A stretch of DNA of 64,000 nt from assembly GCA_031761405.1 (NCBI GenBank), contig JASEVX010000003.1:146831527-146895526 (forward strand). Reading direction: 5' to 3'. A model generated the notes under the pieces. That model was given only the letters and a program-made list of their open reading frames with translations. It was not told where the DNA came from and searched no databases. A program made the position numbers and the translations under genes. Shown here one piece after another: positions 22,837 through 32,904 of the stretch. Positions within the stretch are counted from its first letter, which is position 1. The number at the start of each line of letters is the position of its first letter. This stretch comes from Serripes groenlandicus. Taxonomy: Eukaryota > Mollusca > Bivalvia > Cardiida > Cardiidae.

Positions 22837-24455
22837 ATTATTTCTCTTAATTCTTATAAAATAGATCAAGTAATTATGTCTCCCCCATTACATGGGGGTG
22901 ACTAATTTGTTTTTGCCCGTTCCGTCCGTCCTTCCGTCCGTCCGTCCTTCCGTCCTTCCGTCTGTCACACTTGTTTCCGCTCAATAACTGAAGAACGCTT
23001 AGGCGTAGGAACTTCATACTTGGTATGCAGGTTGTTCATGACCAGTAGCTGACCCCTATTGATTTTAATAACAGAAGGTCAAAGGTCAAGGTCATGGTGA
23101 CCTTGTGAGGTAAAAAATGGTTTCCGCTCAATAACTGAATAACGCTTTGGCTGAGGAACTCCATACTTGGTATGCAGGTTGGCCATGCCTAGTAGAAGAC
23201 CCCTATTGATTTTGAGGTCAGTACGTCTAAAGTCAAGGTCACAGTGACCATGAGCTTGAAAGGTCACAGTGACAATGAGCTGATAAATAGTTTTTGCTTG
23301 GGCCCAGGAACTTCATACTTGATGTGCAGGTTGGTCACCACCAGCAAATGACCCCTATTAATTTTAAGGTCACTAGGTCAAAGGTCAAGGTCACAGTGGT
23401 CAAGGTCACATTTGTCACACTTGTTTCTGCTCAATAACTGAAGAACGCTTGGGCATAGGATCTTCATACTTGGTATGCAGGTTGGTCATGACCAGTAGAT
23501 GACTCCTATTGATTTTGATGTCAGAATGTCAAAGGTCAAGGTCATGGTGACCTTGTGAGGTAAAAAATGGTTTCCGCTCAATAACTGAAGAACGCTTAGG
23601 CAGAAGAACTCAATACTTGGTATGCAGGTTGGCCATGCCCAGTAGAAGACCCTATTAATTTTGAGGTCAAAGTCAAGGTCATAGTGACCTTGAGCTGAAA
23701 GGTCACAGTGACAATGAGCTGAAACATTGTTTTTGCTTAATAACTGTAGAATGCTTTGGCCATGGAAGTTAATACTTGGTGTGCAGGTTGGTCACCACCA
23801 GTAAATGACCCCTATTGATTTTGAGGTCACTAGCTTAAAGGTCAAGGTCATGGTTACCTTCAGCTGAAAAATGGTTTCCTCTCAATAACTAAAGAATGCT
23901 TATGTTGAGGAACTTCATACCTGGTGTGCAGGTTGGACCTAACCAGTAAATGACCTTTATTGAATTTGTTTGATTTTGAGGTCTCAAGGTCAAATGTCGA
24001 AGGTCACGGTAACCTTCAGCTGAAAAATGTGTTTTACTCAATAACTCGAGAACGCTTATACCCAGGAACTTCATACTTGGTGTGCAGCTTGGTCCTAACC
24101 TGTAGTGACCCCTATTGATTTTGATGTCAGTAGGTCAAAGGTTGGGCTTGGGCCCAGGAACTTCATACTTGGTGTGCAGGTTGGTCACCAGCAGCAAATG
24201 ACCCCTATTGATTTTGAGGTCACTAGGTCAAAGACCAAGGTCATGGTAACCCTCAGCTGAAAAATGGTTTCCGCTCAATAACTGAGGATTGTCACTTCAT
24301 CTCCAGTCCAAAACTAAAAAATTCATCTCCATCAATTCTTTTCCTCTCCTACGACCACACAAATGGGGAGACAAGCGCTTTTTCAAAAAAGCAATCTCTA
24401 GTTAAGATTATTTCTCTGAATTCTTATAAGATAGATCTAGTCATTACGTTTTCTT
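22837..24455 (+). mobile_element. 1.5 kb satellite-bearing element with TIRs
   Basis: The ends are TGTCTCCCCCATT (22877) and its inverse AAATGGGGAGACA (ending 24373). Inside is a CCGTCCGTCCTTCCG-type run, then about eight units near 150 bp long with 'AATAACTGAAGAACGCTT', 'CTTCATACTTGGTATGCAGG', 'GACCCCTATTGATTTTGA' and 'GGTCAAAGGTCAAGGTCA'. The sequence outside the TIRs is a ~39-bp direct repeat (22837-22875 and 24417-24455). Non-coding. Confidence 0.78.
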
Positions 24456-24762
24456 ATTTTAATATTACGGATCTGTACACCTATCTATCTGCCTTACACA
24501 AGTCTGTGTCATTTATTCAGTTTACAGTTATATGCTCTAACCTTATGCAGGTTATGGAACACGAGAAGAAAGCTTGCATTTGTTAAAAGTCACTGGGCTC
24601 CTTCTTCGTTCTGACCCCCAAACTACTACAGTGTTGTTTGTACGTCCATATTGATCTGTACACTCATACAATAATTAAACCAAACAAATTCAAATAATAG
24701 TTCATTGTTATAATTAAATTTGTCTTCTGTTTGTAAGTAACGGACCAGATGTGACCACAATC

Positions 24763-25308
24763 ATGTCCATGCGGAAAAAGTGCAAACTTGTTCATGCCGA
24801 TACCTTAATATCACCAGATTCTACAGCCACGCGTGACCCTATTGACTGGAGTCTTTGTGCTTTGTGCCAGGAACCCTCGAGCAAACCTCTACACTGTCCA
24901 GCCAATTCAAAGCGCACCGACATCGGTGCTGGACATGGTACTCATGGTGATAATTTGAAAAGCTTTCTACAGTTGGGCAACCGGCCATTACCCCGACGGC
25001 ATTGGAAGCACTCTAGCTCGTAATCATGCCACTTGAAATATTCAGCCAGTCGTCTTGCCAGAGCCGAAGTAGTAACTGCCCCTCCTACTACATGTAGCGA
25101 TGCATCTGGAGGACTCCCGTATGCTACGCCAGGCTGAATTCAGAAACCCTCCAAAAGAGAACAACTGTTTCTTTTGTGGTGAAGTTGTAGCTGAAGCGAC
25201 GCCTCTGCATGAAGCAATGACACCACGCATCACACACAGAGTTAGGCAATGTGCATTGAAGCTACAGGACCAAAAGTTAATCTCGCAACTCAGCCATAGT
25301 GATCTTGT
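24763..25308 (+). pseudogene. cysteine-rich protein family relic, frameshifted
   Basis: Two plus-strand pieces appear to be one decayed gene. The first holds DWSLCALCQEPSSKPLHCPA (Cys pair plus a further Cys), then GAGHGTHGDNLKSF; a nearby frame continues DGIGSTLARNHAT before a stop. The second holds NNCFFCGEVV and HEAMTPRITHRVRQCALKLQ. Both resemble a multicopy cysteine-rich protein family I recall from cnidarians and molluscs, but I cannot name it. Stops and frame changes near 25015-25060 make it a pseudogene. At about 25308 it ends abruptly against the DIRS-type element. Confidence 0.5.
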
Positions 25309-25313
25309 AAATC

Positions 25314-27098
25314 CTAAAAATCAATCTCATCTAATGCCTGCGAACTTACCATAACCGGTGCCGTCCAACTAGCCCTGCTAGTGACACAACTATACAGAGA
25401 CCTTGTTCTGAAACGAGCTACTTTTCCTACTGCACTTTGCATTGAAATCAACTGACCAACTAAACATGCAATTTTTCTGACAGGAAATAGCAATTGCCCT
25501 GAAATTATTTCCATTAACAAATCTTCTATCAACAGCATTGATCGCTCTATACGATCTTCAGTTACTGATAGTGTACCTTTAAGTGTATCCCAATTATAAC
25601 CCAGCCAGGTAATAAGTTGACAAGGAGTCCAAATGCATTTATCCTCTGCAACTATGAATCCAAACTCGGATAAATCTTTGTGCATATAATCTGACAGTTG
25701 TAATGCTGTTTCAAAAGTACGAGCGTCCCCTAAGCCATCGTCAAGAAACATGACTATTCTTGAACCATTCGTTCTCCATTTAGTAACCACTACTCTCAGT
25801 AGTTTTGTAAATATGTAACCAGCCGTAGAAATTCCGAATGGAAGCGTTCTGAAGACAAAATAACGCGTCTCATTTTCCGATGGCCAGGAAAATCCTAAGT
25901 ATGTGGTATGTTCAGGATAAATCATAATATGGTGGTAAGCACTTCTTATATCAAACGAAAAGAGAAAATCACCGGCTCCAAACATTTGCCGAGCCACAGA
26001 CTGGTCTTCAAAACAACATCTATATTTGAATAACTCCGGATTAATATGACGACAATCTAAAACCAGTCTCGGTTTCCCGGATTTACCATAAGCCACTGTT
26101 AAAGGGTTGACTACTTTAAGTACATGCTCCACTTCTGAAATACACCCTTTACCCAAAAGACTCTCAATTTCGCTAAGTACAAAAACGGGATTATCCCGGG
26201 CAGACTTGTTATTTTTTAATATAACTGACTCTGGAATATTTCTGAAAGGTAGCTTATAACCTTTATTTACCACTTCTAAAACATATTCGTTAGCACCCGC
26301 CTTTTCCCAATGTTTTAAACAATGTTTTAACCTATTTACTGGTGTAGCAGACGCCTCTTTTAAAGTTGCACTCTCATTTACCCTCTCCAAAGGTTTAAGA
26401 CAAATAGTACTTATCTGTTTCTCGTTATTTAGAGCACCATAACCCTCAGTACCAGCCTTGCATTCCTGCCTCCAGTGTCCCGGTCTGCCACACCGGAAAC
26501 ATAGCCCAGGTCTTCTTCCAATCGCATGTGTCGTTGGTAGTTGGTTCCGCCCGCTTGGTGTTGAAGACGTCGAAGGCGACGTGCTGCCTGGTGTGTAGGG
26601 AGCAAAACGACGTGTTCTGACCCTCTTCTCCTGTTTGAGCTTACGCTCGGTCTTTATCTGAGCTCTGTTGATCTTTTTCTCATCATCGGAGTCGTCCGCT
26701 AAGGGGTGAGCCTCGTATTCATGGACTACGCGCCATCCGCCTTCGGATGAGTCGGCCAATTTAATAAGTTTCTGACGGTGAGAAATAAGATCAATACCTT
26801 CTGCGAGCTTCTTCTGAGCCGTAAGCACAGCTTCCTGGGAACCGGTATCTATCGCCTCCGCAAGGTATCCGTGGGACTCTTGCATTTTTCCCAAGACGTT
26901 TTTGTTTAATCTGTGCTGTTCTTCATTCCCTTTCTTACGAAAGCTAAAAGTCTCGTTAGTATTGAAACCGTGCTGAAGTTTAGATAACTCCGTCTGCGTT
27001 ATCTGCCTCTGGGAGTTAGCGACACGGTGTTCAAATGCGTCCAGTTTAGCAGACATGAGTTCCTCTAGACGCGTCAGCATTGCGTTTTCGGTGGCCAT
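25314..27098 (-). CDS. DIRS-type retrotransposon Gag-reverse transcriptase
   Basis: A single 594-codon frame from the Met at 27098 (sequence AAGATGGCC, a good start; the frame is open 24 codons further upstream). Numbering from 27170, an N-terminal coiled/basic Gag-like part precedes a zinc knuckle C224-C227-H232-C237 (CFRCGRPGHWRQEC). The RT follows, with GKPRLVLDCRHINPELF, SFDIRSAYHH (D407), RTLPFGISTAGYIF and the catalytic MFLDDGLGD (D477, D478). This RT style, with FLDDG and a VLDCRHIN entry, is typical of DIRS/Ngaro tyrosine-recombinase retroelements. The frame stops directly after DEIDF, where RNase H should begin, at the junction with foreign DNA. No recombinase is present, so this is a 3'-truncated copy with an intact N-terminal half. 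Confidence 0.85.
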   Translation of the reverse strand: MATENAMLTRLEELMSAKLDAFEHRVANSQRQITQTELSKLQHGFNTNETFSFRKKGNEEQHRLNKNVLGKMQESHGYLAEAIDTGSQEAVLTAQKKLAEGIDLISHRQKLIKLADSSEGGWRVVHEYEAHPLADDSDDEKKINRAQIKTERKLKQEKRVRTRRFAPYTPGSTSPSTSSTPSGRNQLPTTHAIGRRPGLCFRCGRPGHWRQECKAGTEGYGALNNEKQISTICLKPLERVNESATLKEASATPVNRLKHCLKHWEKAGANEYVLEVVNKGYKLPFRNIPESVILKNNKSARDNPVFVLSEIESLLGKGCISEVEHVLKVVNPLTVAYGKSGKPRLVLDCRHINPELFKYRCCFEDQSVARQMFGAGDFLFSFDIRSAYHHIMIYPEHTTYLGFSWPSENETRYFVFRTLPFGISTAGYIFTKLLRVVVTKWRTNGSRIVMFLDDGLGDARTFETALQLSDYMHKDLSEFGFIVAEDKCIWTPCQLITWLGYNWDTLKGTLSVTEDRIERSMLLIEDLLMEIISGQLLFPVRKIACLVGQLISMQSAVGKVARFRTRSLYSCVTSRASWTAPVMVSSQALDEIDF

Positions 27099-27664
27099 CT
27101 TGTACACGGAACGATTTAACTTGCTCGGTGTCGTCTGGTAGAATGACCAAAACCTGGACTGAATATACACACATGTACATGTGTCTGCACGAGATACCCC
27201 ATACAGGGAATATCCATTATTTCACTACTGTGAACCATGTACGCGTTATTTCTTACACGTAACGCTTAAGACAAATATTTCACTCTATACTAGCGAAACG
27301 CGTGAAATAGATAATAATGTTTGGTCATTTTTAACGAATTATTTTTTCTCAAAAAATAATACAGTTAATGCGATCGTGTTTGTTTGCGGAAGTCACGGTT
27401 AAACTACACTTCCGCTTAGAATACACATTCGCTGCACCTAAATAGTCCTAGTATTTTTTCGATATTAAAATGACTTCTACGTGTTATTTCAATACAGTGA
27501 AGTCATAATTATACTATCGAATCATCATAGATAATCAATTTTCTAGAAAATATCAAATTAACAGTACGCGCATATATATTTCATTTGTCGGCAGGTACGT
27601 ATAAGGCACGGGTATGAATTTTAGTCGTATGCCCATTCACTAGAAGTCGACCCCACGCTGTATA
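27099..27664. other. 5' region upstream of the DIRS-type ORF
   Basis: No paired terminal repeat for the element could be matched by eye. It contains 'GAAACGCGTGAAATAGA' and AT-rich DNA. It may hold the element's 5' untranslated region. Confidence 0.4.
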
Positions 27665-28208
27665 GAACAATGTTAATCTCACAAATATGCCACCACGCAG
27701 AGCTCAGTGAAATAGTCAGTGTGCATTTTAAACGCTCGCATCGCCGTTGTTTCTCCTTTTTCCAACATGATAATGATGATCAAAGGGGCTTTCTAATTAT
27801 AGATCATGGTTTACATACGCGCGCATTCAGTTAGCTATATATACACGAAAGTAACGCTCTAACGTTGTATCAAAGTACCGTGGTGTAATGGAGAGCATGT
27901 AGAACTACTAATCATGGACTACCTATGGACGCGAGTTCGAGTCCCAATAGGAACTGTTCATTTTTTATTTTTTTTAATTCTTATTTTATGCGATTTGTTA
28001 AACATTATAGATTTATAATAATTAATTCACTCACATGAAACATAGTTATAATATAAGCCGAAATCCTGGATCCGCCCCTGGTGACGAAAACAAATCGAAC
28101 TAACAATGTAAATCTCACAAATATGCCATGGGTGTTTTGACAGACTTTACGCAGAGCTCAGTGAAAGAGTTAGTGTGCATGTTAAACGCTCGCATCGCCG
28201 TTGAAATG
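27665..28208 (+). repeat. direct repeat pair around a tRNA-like sequence
   Basis: About 27665-27755 and 28102-28208 share 'CTCACAAATATGCCA', 'CGCAGAGCTCAGTGAAA' and 'AAACGCTCGCATCGCCGTTG'. The second copy has ~17 extra bases. The ~350 bp between them contains the tRNA-like sequence at 27874-27954. Confidence 0.75.
27874..27954 (+). other. tRNA-like (Pol III promoter-like) sequence
   Basis: TGGTGTAATGG (27881-27891, A-box-like) and GAGTTCGAGTCCC (27933-27945, B-box-like) lie at tRNA spacing, with T runs from about 27960 that could terminate Pol III. I could not fold a good anticodon arm or T stem, so it is probably a pseudo-tRNA or SINE head. Confidence 0.4.
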
Positions 28209-28409
28209 CTACATTTACTAAAACTGTCAACTGATAAAAAAAATCTCTGGACAAAAATATTAATAATAATAAAATAGACTAAATTGTGCAATAGCATGAT
28301 CAATTGCATTCATAAATTAGATTTTACAATACATGTTCAAAATAATTCGTTACCAGTACTTTCAGTACTTTGATTTGTTTATATCTTTAAAAAATCGTAA
28401 ACTGAAAAC

Positions 28410-28492
28410 GAATATTCTTATTCGAAAACAGTATTCGAATATTCGTCCGTTTTTCGAATATTCGAATATTCGAATATTCGTTCCCATCCCTA
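28410..28492 (+). repeat. TTCGAATA repeat with 'TTCCCATCCCTA' end
   Basis: Repeated ATATTCGAATATTCG words ending 'TATTCGTTCCCATCCCTA', matching the right end of the 31-bp minisatellite at 22184-22310 in the same orientation. Probably two members of one dispersed element. Confidence 0.7.
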
Positions 28493-28701
28493 CAATTTAC
28501 ACATATTTCATTTCGGATGGCGGCCATCTTGGATTTTTGCACTTTATGGGCTTATCAGCAAAAATCCAGCTTGGCACTATATCTTAAATATTTTAGTATG
28601 TCCTTAACGTCATTTGTGCAAATTTTGGTGCTTTTACCACAAAACCCACAATTATTTCACATATCTGCCTCGCTACTAGGAAATGTGATTTGAATAAAAA
28701 T

Positions 28702-28921
28702 TTAACCCTTTCCCTCATACAACAATTCTGCAGCAGACGACTTTGAACATATTTTGTCAAAAATTAGAAAATCTCTATAATTGAATGGATAACCTATGAC
28801 TAAAAGTGGAAAACATTGTGGCAAAAGGAGAGATTTCTCGTTTTGAGCAATTTCTTCTTTTGTCACTATGTTTTCAAAACGCTGTCTGATGCAGAGGCGT
28901 CTTTATTAGAGAAAGGGTTAA
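28702..28921. mobile_element. TTAA snapback MITE (family A)
   Basis: TTAACCCTTTCCCTCATAC at the left and GAGAAAGGGTTAA at the right. Central hairpin 'GATTTCTCG / GAGCAATTTC'. Foldback along most of its length. Confidence 0.87.
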
Positions 28922-28955
28922 GCAAAATCAAACACTTGCCATCTTAATTGATAAC

Positions 28956-29169
28956 AAACCTCCCCTCATACAGACATATTTTGAATCCTCCTGTAGCAGA
29001 CAATTTTTGAAAACAGTGTGCAAAAGACAAAATTGCCCATAATGAGCAATTTCTTCTTCTGTCCCAATGATTTAAACTTTATTCAATAATTATACTTCGA
29101 CTTATACAGATATTTGTCCAGATATTTTCAATGTCATCTGTTGTGGATATGCTGTATGTGGGAAAGGGA
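28956..29169. mobile_element. TTAA-type snapback MITE (family A), decayed ends
   Basis: Left 'AACCTCCCCTCATACAGAC', right 'GTATGTGGGAAAGGGACAA'. The hairpin 'AAATTGCCCATAATGAGCAA' is intact. It sits 35 bp from the preceding copy, in near tandem. Confidence 0.75.
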
Positions 29170-29707
29170 CAATGTCACATGTTAGAGCCAATGACCTGAG
29201 GACTTTTGTCCGTCGGTAAATGTTTGTTCAAATAACATATCCTAAACCACTGGACCAATTTCAACCAATTTTAACGGGAATGTACCTCCAATGTTGTTGA
29301 GTTTAAATTCAATGTAAGAACATTGATTGCTGCAGCATCAGAAAGGGAGAAAAGTGCATGGATAAGAAGCAAGTTGTTAAGAAGGACTGTACAGTTGAGT
29401 ATTGGTGTGAGAAAGCCAGAATGGCCACTATGATACGACTTGATTTTTTTTTGAAAAACAGCATTAAAACTCAATAAATGAATTAATCCTTTGGTAAACC
29501 TCTGAAAAAAATAATAAAGCCAGCTCGATAGATTGGCTTTCCAATACTTGTTAAGGATTGCCTTATTTAAATGTCATTTTTCAAATGCTGTTTAATTTTC
29601 GGATTTTACTATTTGAAAATCATAAATTAATATGAAATTTAATTTAAATATGGTTCATCCTATTTTATGGATATCCTTATTTCTCAAGATATAAAACATG
29701 TATTTGG
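29170..29707. other. unassigned DNA
   Basis: No gene recognised. The open frame on the minus strand at 29271-29474 has no familiar motif. Confidence 0.4.
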
Positions 29708-30081
29708 TTAACCCTTTCCCCCATACAGCTGACCAATTTGAATACATCTAGTCAAAAACATTGAATATCTTTTTATAGGAAAGAAAGTTGAAAACATTGT
29801 GGCAAAACGTGAAATTGCTCATTTCGGGCAATTTGTTTTTGTCAAAATATTTTCAAATTTTTAAATTTCTTTTACTTCAGAGGTGTCAAAGTGTGTCTGT
29901 ATGACAGTATAAAACACCCTTGGAAAAACATGCAATACATTTAAAGCAGAGTGGTTTGAAAACATATGCAAAACTGGAAAATATCTATAAATGAAAGATT
30001 ACAGGTTATTTGGTATGTAGTTTAAAGCAAATATGAGAAATTGCTCCTTTTCAAAATGTATTTGTATGAGGAAAGGGCTAA
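29708..30081. mobile_element. TTAA-type snapback MITE (family A), long or composite
   Basis: Left end TTAACCCTTTCCCCCATAC, right end 'GTATGAGGAAAGGGCTAA', hairpin 'GAAATTGCTCATTTCGGGCA'. At 374 bp it is longer than the norm and may be two fused or nested copies: an inner 'GAGGTGTCAAAGTGTGTCTG' at about 29880 looks like another element's right half. Confidence 0.68.
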
Positions 30082-30442
30082 TGAAGACAAAGATATACAC
30101 ATTGATATTCGCACTGGATGCATGTACTGTACTTTTATTTTGACAAATTTTGAATAAAATTAATTAAACCATATTAATGAAATTTCAGTATGCATATCTC
30201 TCCAAATATCTTACATTGATGCTCAATTATGAGTTTACAAGTTGAAGTCACCTGAATATTGCAATGAATGTATGTCACATTTTGTCATTAACTTTTTATC
30301 ATGTAATTTTGAATATTTTAACAATGAAGCACATGTATATAGTTACTTTATCATGCTATATCCTGTCCTAAAGCAATTGAAGTTTTGTGAAACAGGGTGA
30401 AAAGTGACTGCTATGTCTCACTCCACATTCATTGGCGACACA

Positions 30443-30623
30443 ACTTACCCATTCCTTCATACATCATATCTTCGTATGACATTGAAAATGTCTCGGCAAA
30501 AAATTACACAAATGAAAGTACATTTAATGAATACATTTCATTAATTTCTCCTTTTGCCACAATTCAAATGTTGTCGTCTGCTGCAGATACTTCAATATGC
30601 GCCTTATTTTCGAAAGGGTTAAA
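30443..30623. mobile_element. family A MITE relic
   Basis: 'TTACCCATTCCTTCATAC' at the left and 'TTCGAAAGGGTTAA' at the right with TTTGCCACAATTCAAATG and GTCGTCTGCTGCAGATAC between them. The arms are decayed. Confidence 0.62.
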
Positions 30624-31241
30624 AACGGTTTTAGTAATAGTAGCATTAAACATTGAAAGAAAAAGACAAATTGTCCAACAAGTCCCTCTTTTTCAATAAT
30701 ATTATCTGTTGCAGAGGTGTCAAATTGGGAAAAGAGTTAGTCTCAAATACAATGTATTCCATCAGACCAAGAAAGAAAATATGTTTTGTGTTCAAGAGAA
30801 ATTTCTTTATTAACATATTTACAGCAAAATTTCATATGTGTTGTACAAATGGAATATATCAACTGAGAAGCCTGTTAATATGACTGTTTCAAGATATCAT
30901 CTCCTTGGGAAAAAAAGAGAATGTTAATTGTTTTAGATGGTTAAATATGGGTATTTGTTAAAATAATGTCTTTACCTTCTCCACCGTGCAGACGATATTT
31001 TGAAATATTTGCAGCTGATAACATTTTAAAACATTGTAGGAAAAGGATTGTTTCTTTCAATGGTGTTTTATGCCACTTTCAAAATTGTTCATGCACATCA
31101 CAGCGTTTCCTGGATATATTACCAGTACAGCTGGTAAGCTTTTCCTGACAATAGTGCATCAGTTGTAATGTTATCTCCTCAAACATGATCACCAAAGAGG
31201 GAAGCGAATTCTATCATTTTTAAAGTTTTTTGTATGAACAA
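30624..31241. other. unassigned AT-rich DNA
   Basis: No gene or clear repeat, apart from scattered MITE-like words ('TTGCAGCTGATAACATTTTA' near 31009). Nothing else seen. Confidence 0.4.
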
Positions 31242-31302
31242 ATCGGTGATTGAACCGTGGTCTCCCATTCATGAGTCTGACACGCTAACCACTGTGGTGT
31301 AG
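31242..31302 (-). mobile_element. tRNA-derived SINE head
   Basis: On the minus strand TGGTTAGCGTG (31281-31291) and GGTTCAATCACC (31245-31256) form A and B boxes with 'CAGACTCATGAATGGGAGAC' between, tRNA-like in layout. A family A MITE follows within ~20 bp. Confidence 0.6.
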
Positions 31303-31322
31303 TAAAAGAAGAAATTGCTCAT

Positions 31323-31549
31323 TATCCTTTTCCCACATACAGGAAATCTACAGCAGATGACTTTGAAAACAAATCGGCAAAAGTATGAAAAATATATACA
31401 AATGATGATGTCATTATTGAATAGAGTTGAAAATATTGTGGCAAATGGAGAAATTGTTCATTATGAGCAATTTTTCCATTTTCCACATTGTTTTCAAAAG
31501 TCATTTGCTGCAGATGCATCGAAATGCGTCTGTAAGTGGGAAAGGGTTA
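31323..31549. mobile_element. TTAA-type snapback MITE (family A)
   Basis: 'CCTTTTCCCACATACAGG' at the left, 'TGTAAGTGGGAAAGGGTTA' at the right. Central hairpin 'GAAATTGTTCATTATGAGCA'; paired 'CAGCAGATGACTTTGAAAAC' and 'TTTTCAAAAGTCATTTGCTG'. Confidence 0.82.
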
Positions 31550-31679
31550 TGAGACAGACAGAGCAATTTCTCTTTTTCAAACAATGTTTCCGAATTTATT
31601 CTAAAAATGCACTGTTATTAAGAGAGATTTCCTATATTTACCTACTAGAAGATGTCTGTTTCAGAATCAATATATATAT

Positions 31680-31751
31680 TACCGATCGTAACTTCAAAAC
31701 TTACGTCAGGTCGTAGCTAAGATCCGACTTTTTTGATAAAACGGGCCCCTG
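31680..31751 (-). mobile_element. transposon end with CAGGGGCCCG terminus (inverse)
   Basis: TTGATAAAACGGGCCCCTG (31733-31751) is the exact reverse complement of the 19-mer at 16453. The subterminal 'GGTCGTAGCTAAGATCCGAC' resembles the left end's 'AATCGTAGCTAAGATATTCG'. Whether it pairs with the end 15.3 kb away or is an independent MITE end is unresolved. Confidence 0.6.
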
Positions 31752-32777
31752 TATTATGCCAGACAGAAATCACTCCGCGACGATAGTTACCGTCATTTTG
31801 ACACATCTGGGCTGTGGAAATATTTCGAAATACTCTTTTTTCACTATTAGACAAGATCAAAATTCTAAAGATGATCAAATCAAACAGTTTACACATTTAC
31901 AAACAAAGGCTTTTTAAGGACTAAATCACCCTGGCCTCAGATGTTTTTGGCGTTATTTGACGTTAACGTGATATCAGGGGAGGTAACCAATCAAATGTCA
32001 TTTATGTAAACAATGCCGTGTACGAAGGAATGTATTCAAAAGAAGGTGTAGCACTAAATTATTATATATTAACAAAAGAAAAACAAAAGCGCTTAAACTA
32101 CCGTGTCAGTGTTTATTGCCTAGAGAAAACATGTTTGTTAACATTTGAAAAAAAAAGATATTTGAGCATATTTGGTGCGGAAGAAATTATTTCTATCCTT
32201 CACGTTTTATGGTCTTGTCGGACCGAATGTCAGACGCTTCTTTTTAACTTTCGTGACGGCTGAAAAAGCAGGGCCTTCAAATCCTAAATTGAAATAAATA
32301 ATCCGATGTTTTAAGTATTTTCAGTTTCTTTATTTTGACTCGCATTTATGTTTCTTTGTCTTATTAACGAAGACAAAAGAGTCCCTGCTAGACTTGCTGC
32401 AGACTGTTATGTGTCAATTTCGAGATAAAAATCACGTCGAATTCTCCTTTTAGTAGCAATTTTAACTTACTGAATGTTATTTTCATGTCCAAAGAGATGT
32501 CTTGTTTCTTAGTTAAATATGTTGATCAAGTGACTACCGAATACCGATTGCGTAGATAAATCTCCTTTGCAGAGAGCCGTTCTTTACAATCACTAATACA
32601 TAGCTAATTATAGGTGATTTAAAATGTTTATTTGGTTCGAAACAAATGACGAAAAGAACAAACTGAGATAAAACTGGTTTTAATATAAAAATTACTTTGA
32701 ATGAAGAATCTCTGCCTATAGACGTATCCCAAAACTAGGTTACGTATCGTAGTAAATCATCGGTTATGAATAATCCA
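31752..32777. other. unassigned DNA
   Basis: No domain recognised. A plus-strand frame at 32018-32263 is open for 81 codons (LNYYILTKEKQKRLNYRVSV and similar) but has no motif I know. Confidence 0.4.
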
Positions 32778-32904
32778 CTTCCGGGGACCACAAAAAAATA
32801 AAACAATGGCGGGTGAGAATAGAATTATTGATGCGTGTAAGGATCATAAGAAAGAAATTGTCTTAAACGGGTCTTTATTAATAGTCAAATCGTCGGAGGT
32901 ATAA
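32778..32904 (+). promoter_or_regulatory. possible promoter and first exon (ETS site, ATGGCGG)
   Basis: CACTTCCGG at 32778-32786 is the reverse complement of the ETS-factor site CCGGAAGTG, common at animal housekeeping promoters. Twenty bases on, acaATGGCGGG (ATG 32806) opens a 32-codon frame, MAGENRIIDACKDHKKEIVL onward, ending 32904. GTAAGG and GTATAA inside could act as splice donors. No downstream exon was found. The 3' half overlaps the duplicated TIR element, so this may be repeat-borne. Confidence 0.28.

Noticed and set aside
27874..27954. Functional tRNA gene
   Set aside because: Promoter-like boxes are present, but I could not form an anticodon arm or T stem.
16453..31751. Single 15-kb Maverick-like or other giant transposon
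   Set aside because: No polymerase, capsid or transposase genes lie between the ends, and the flanks show no matching target duplication.
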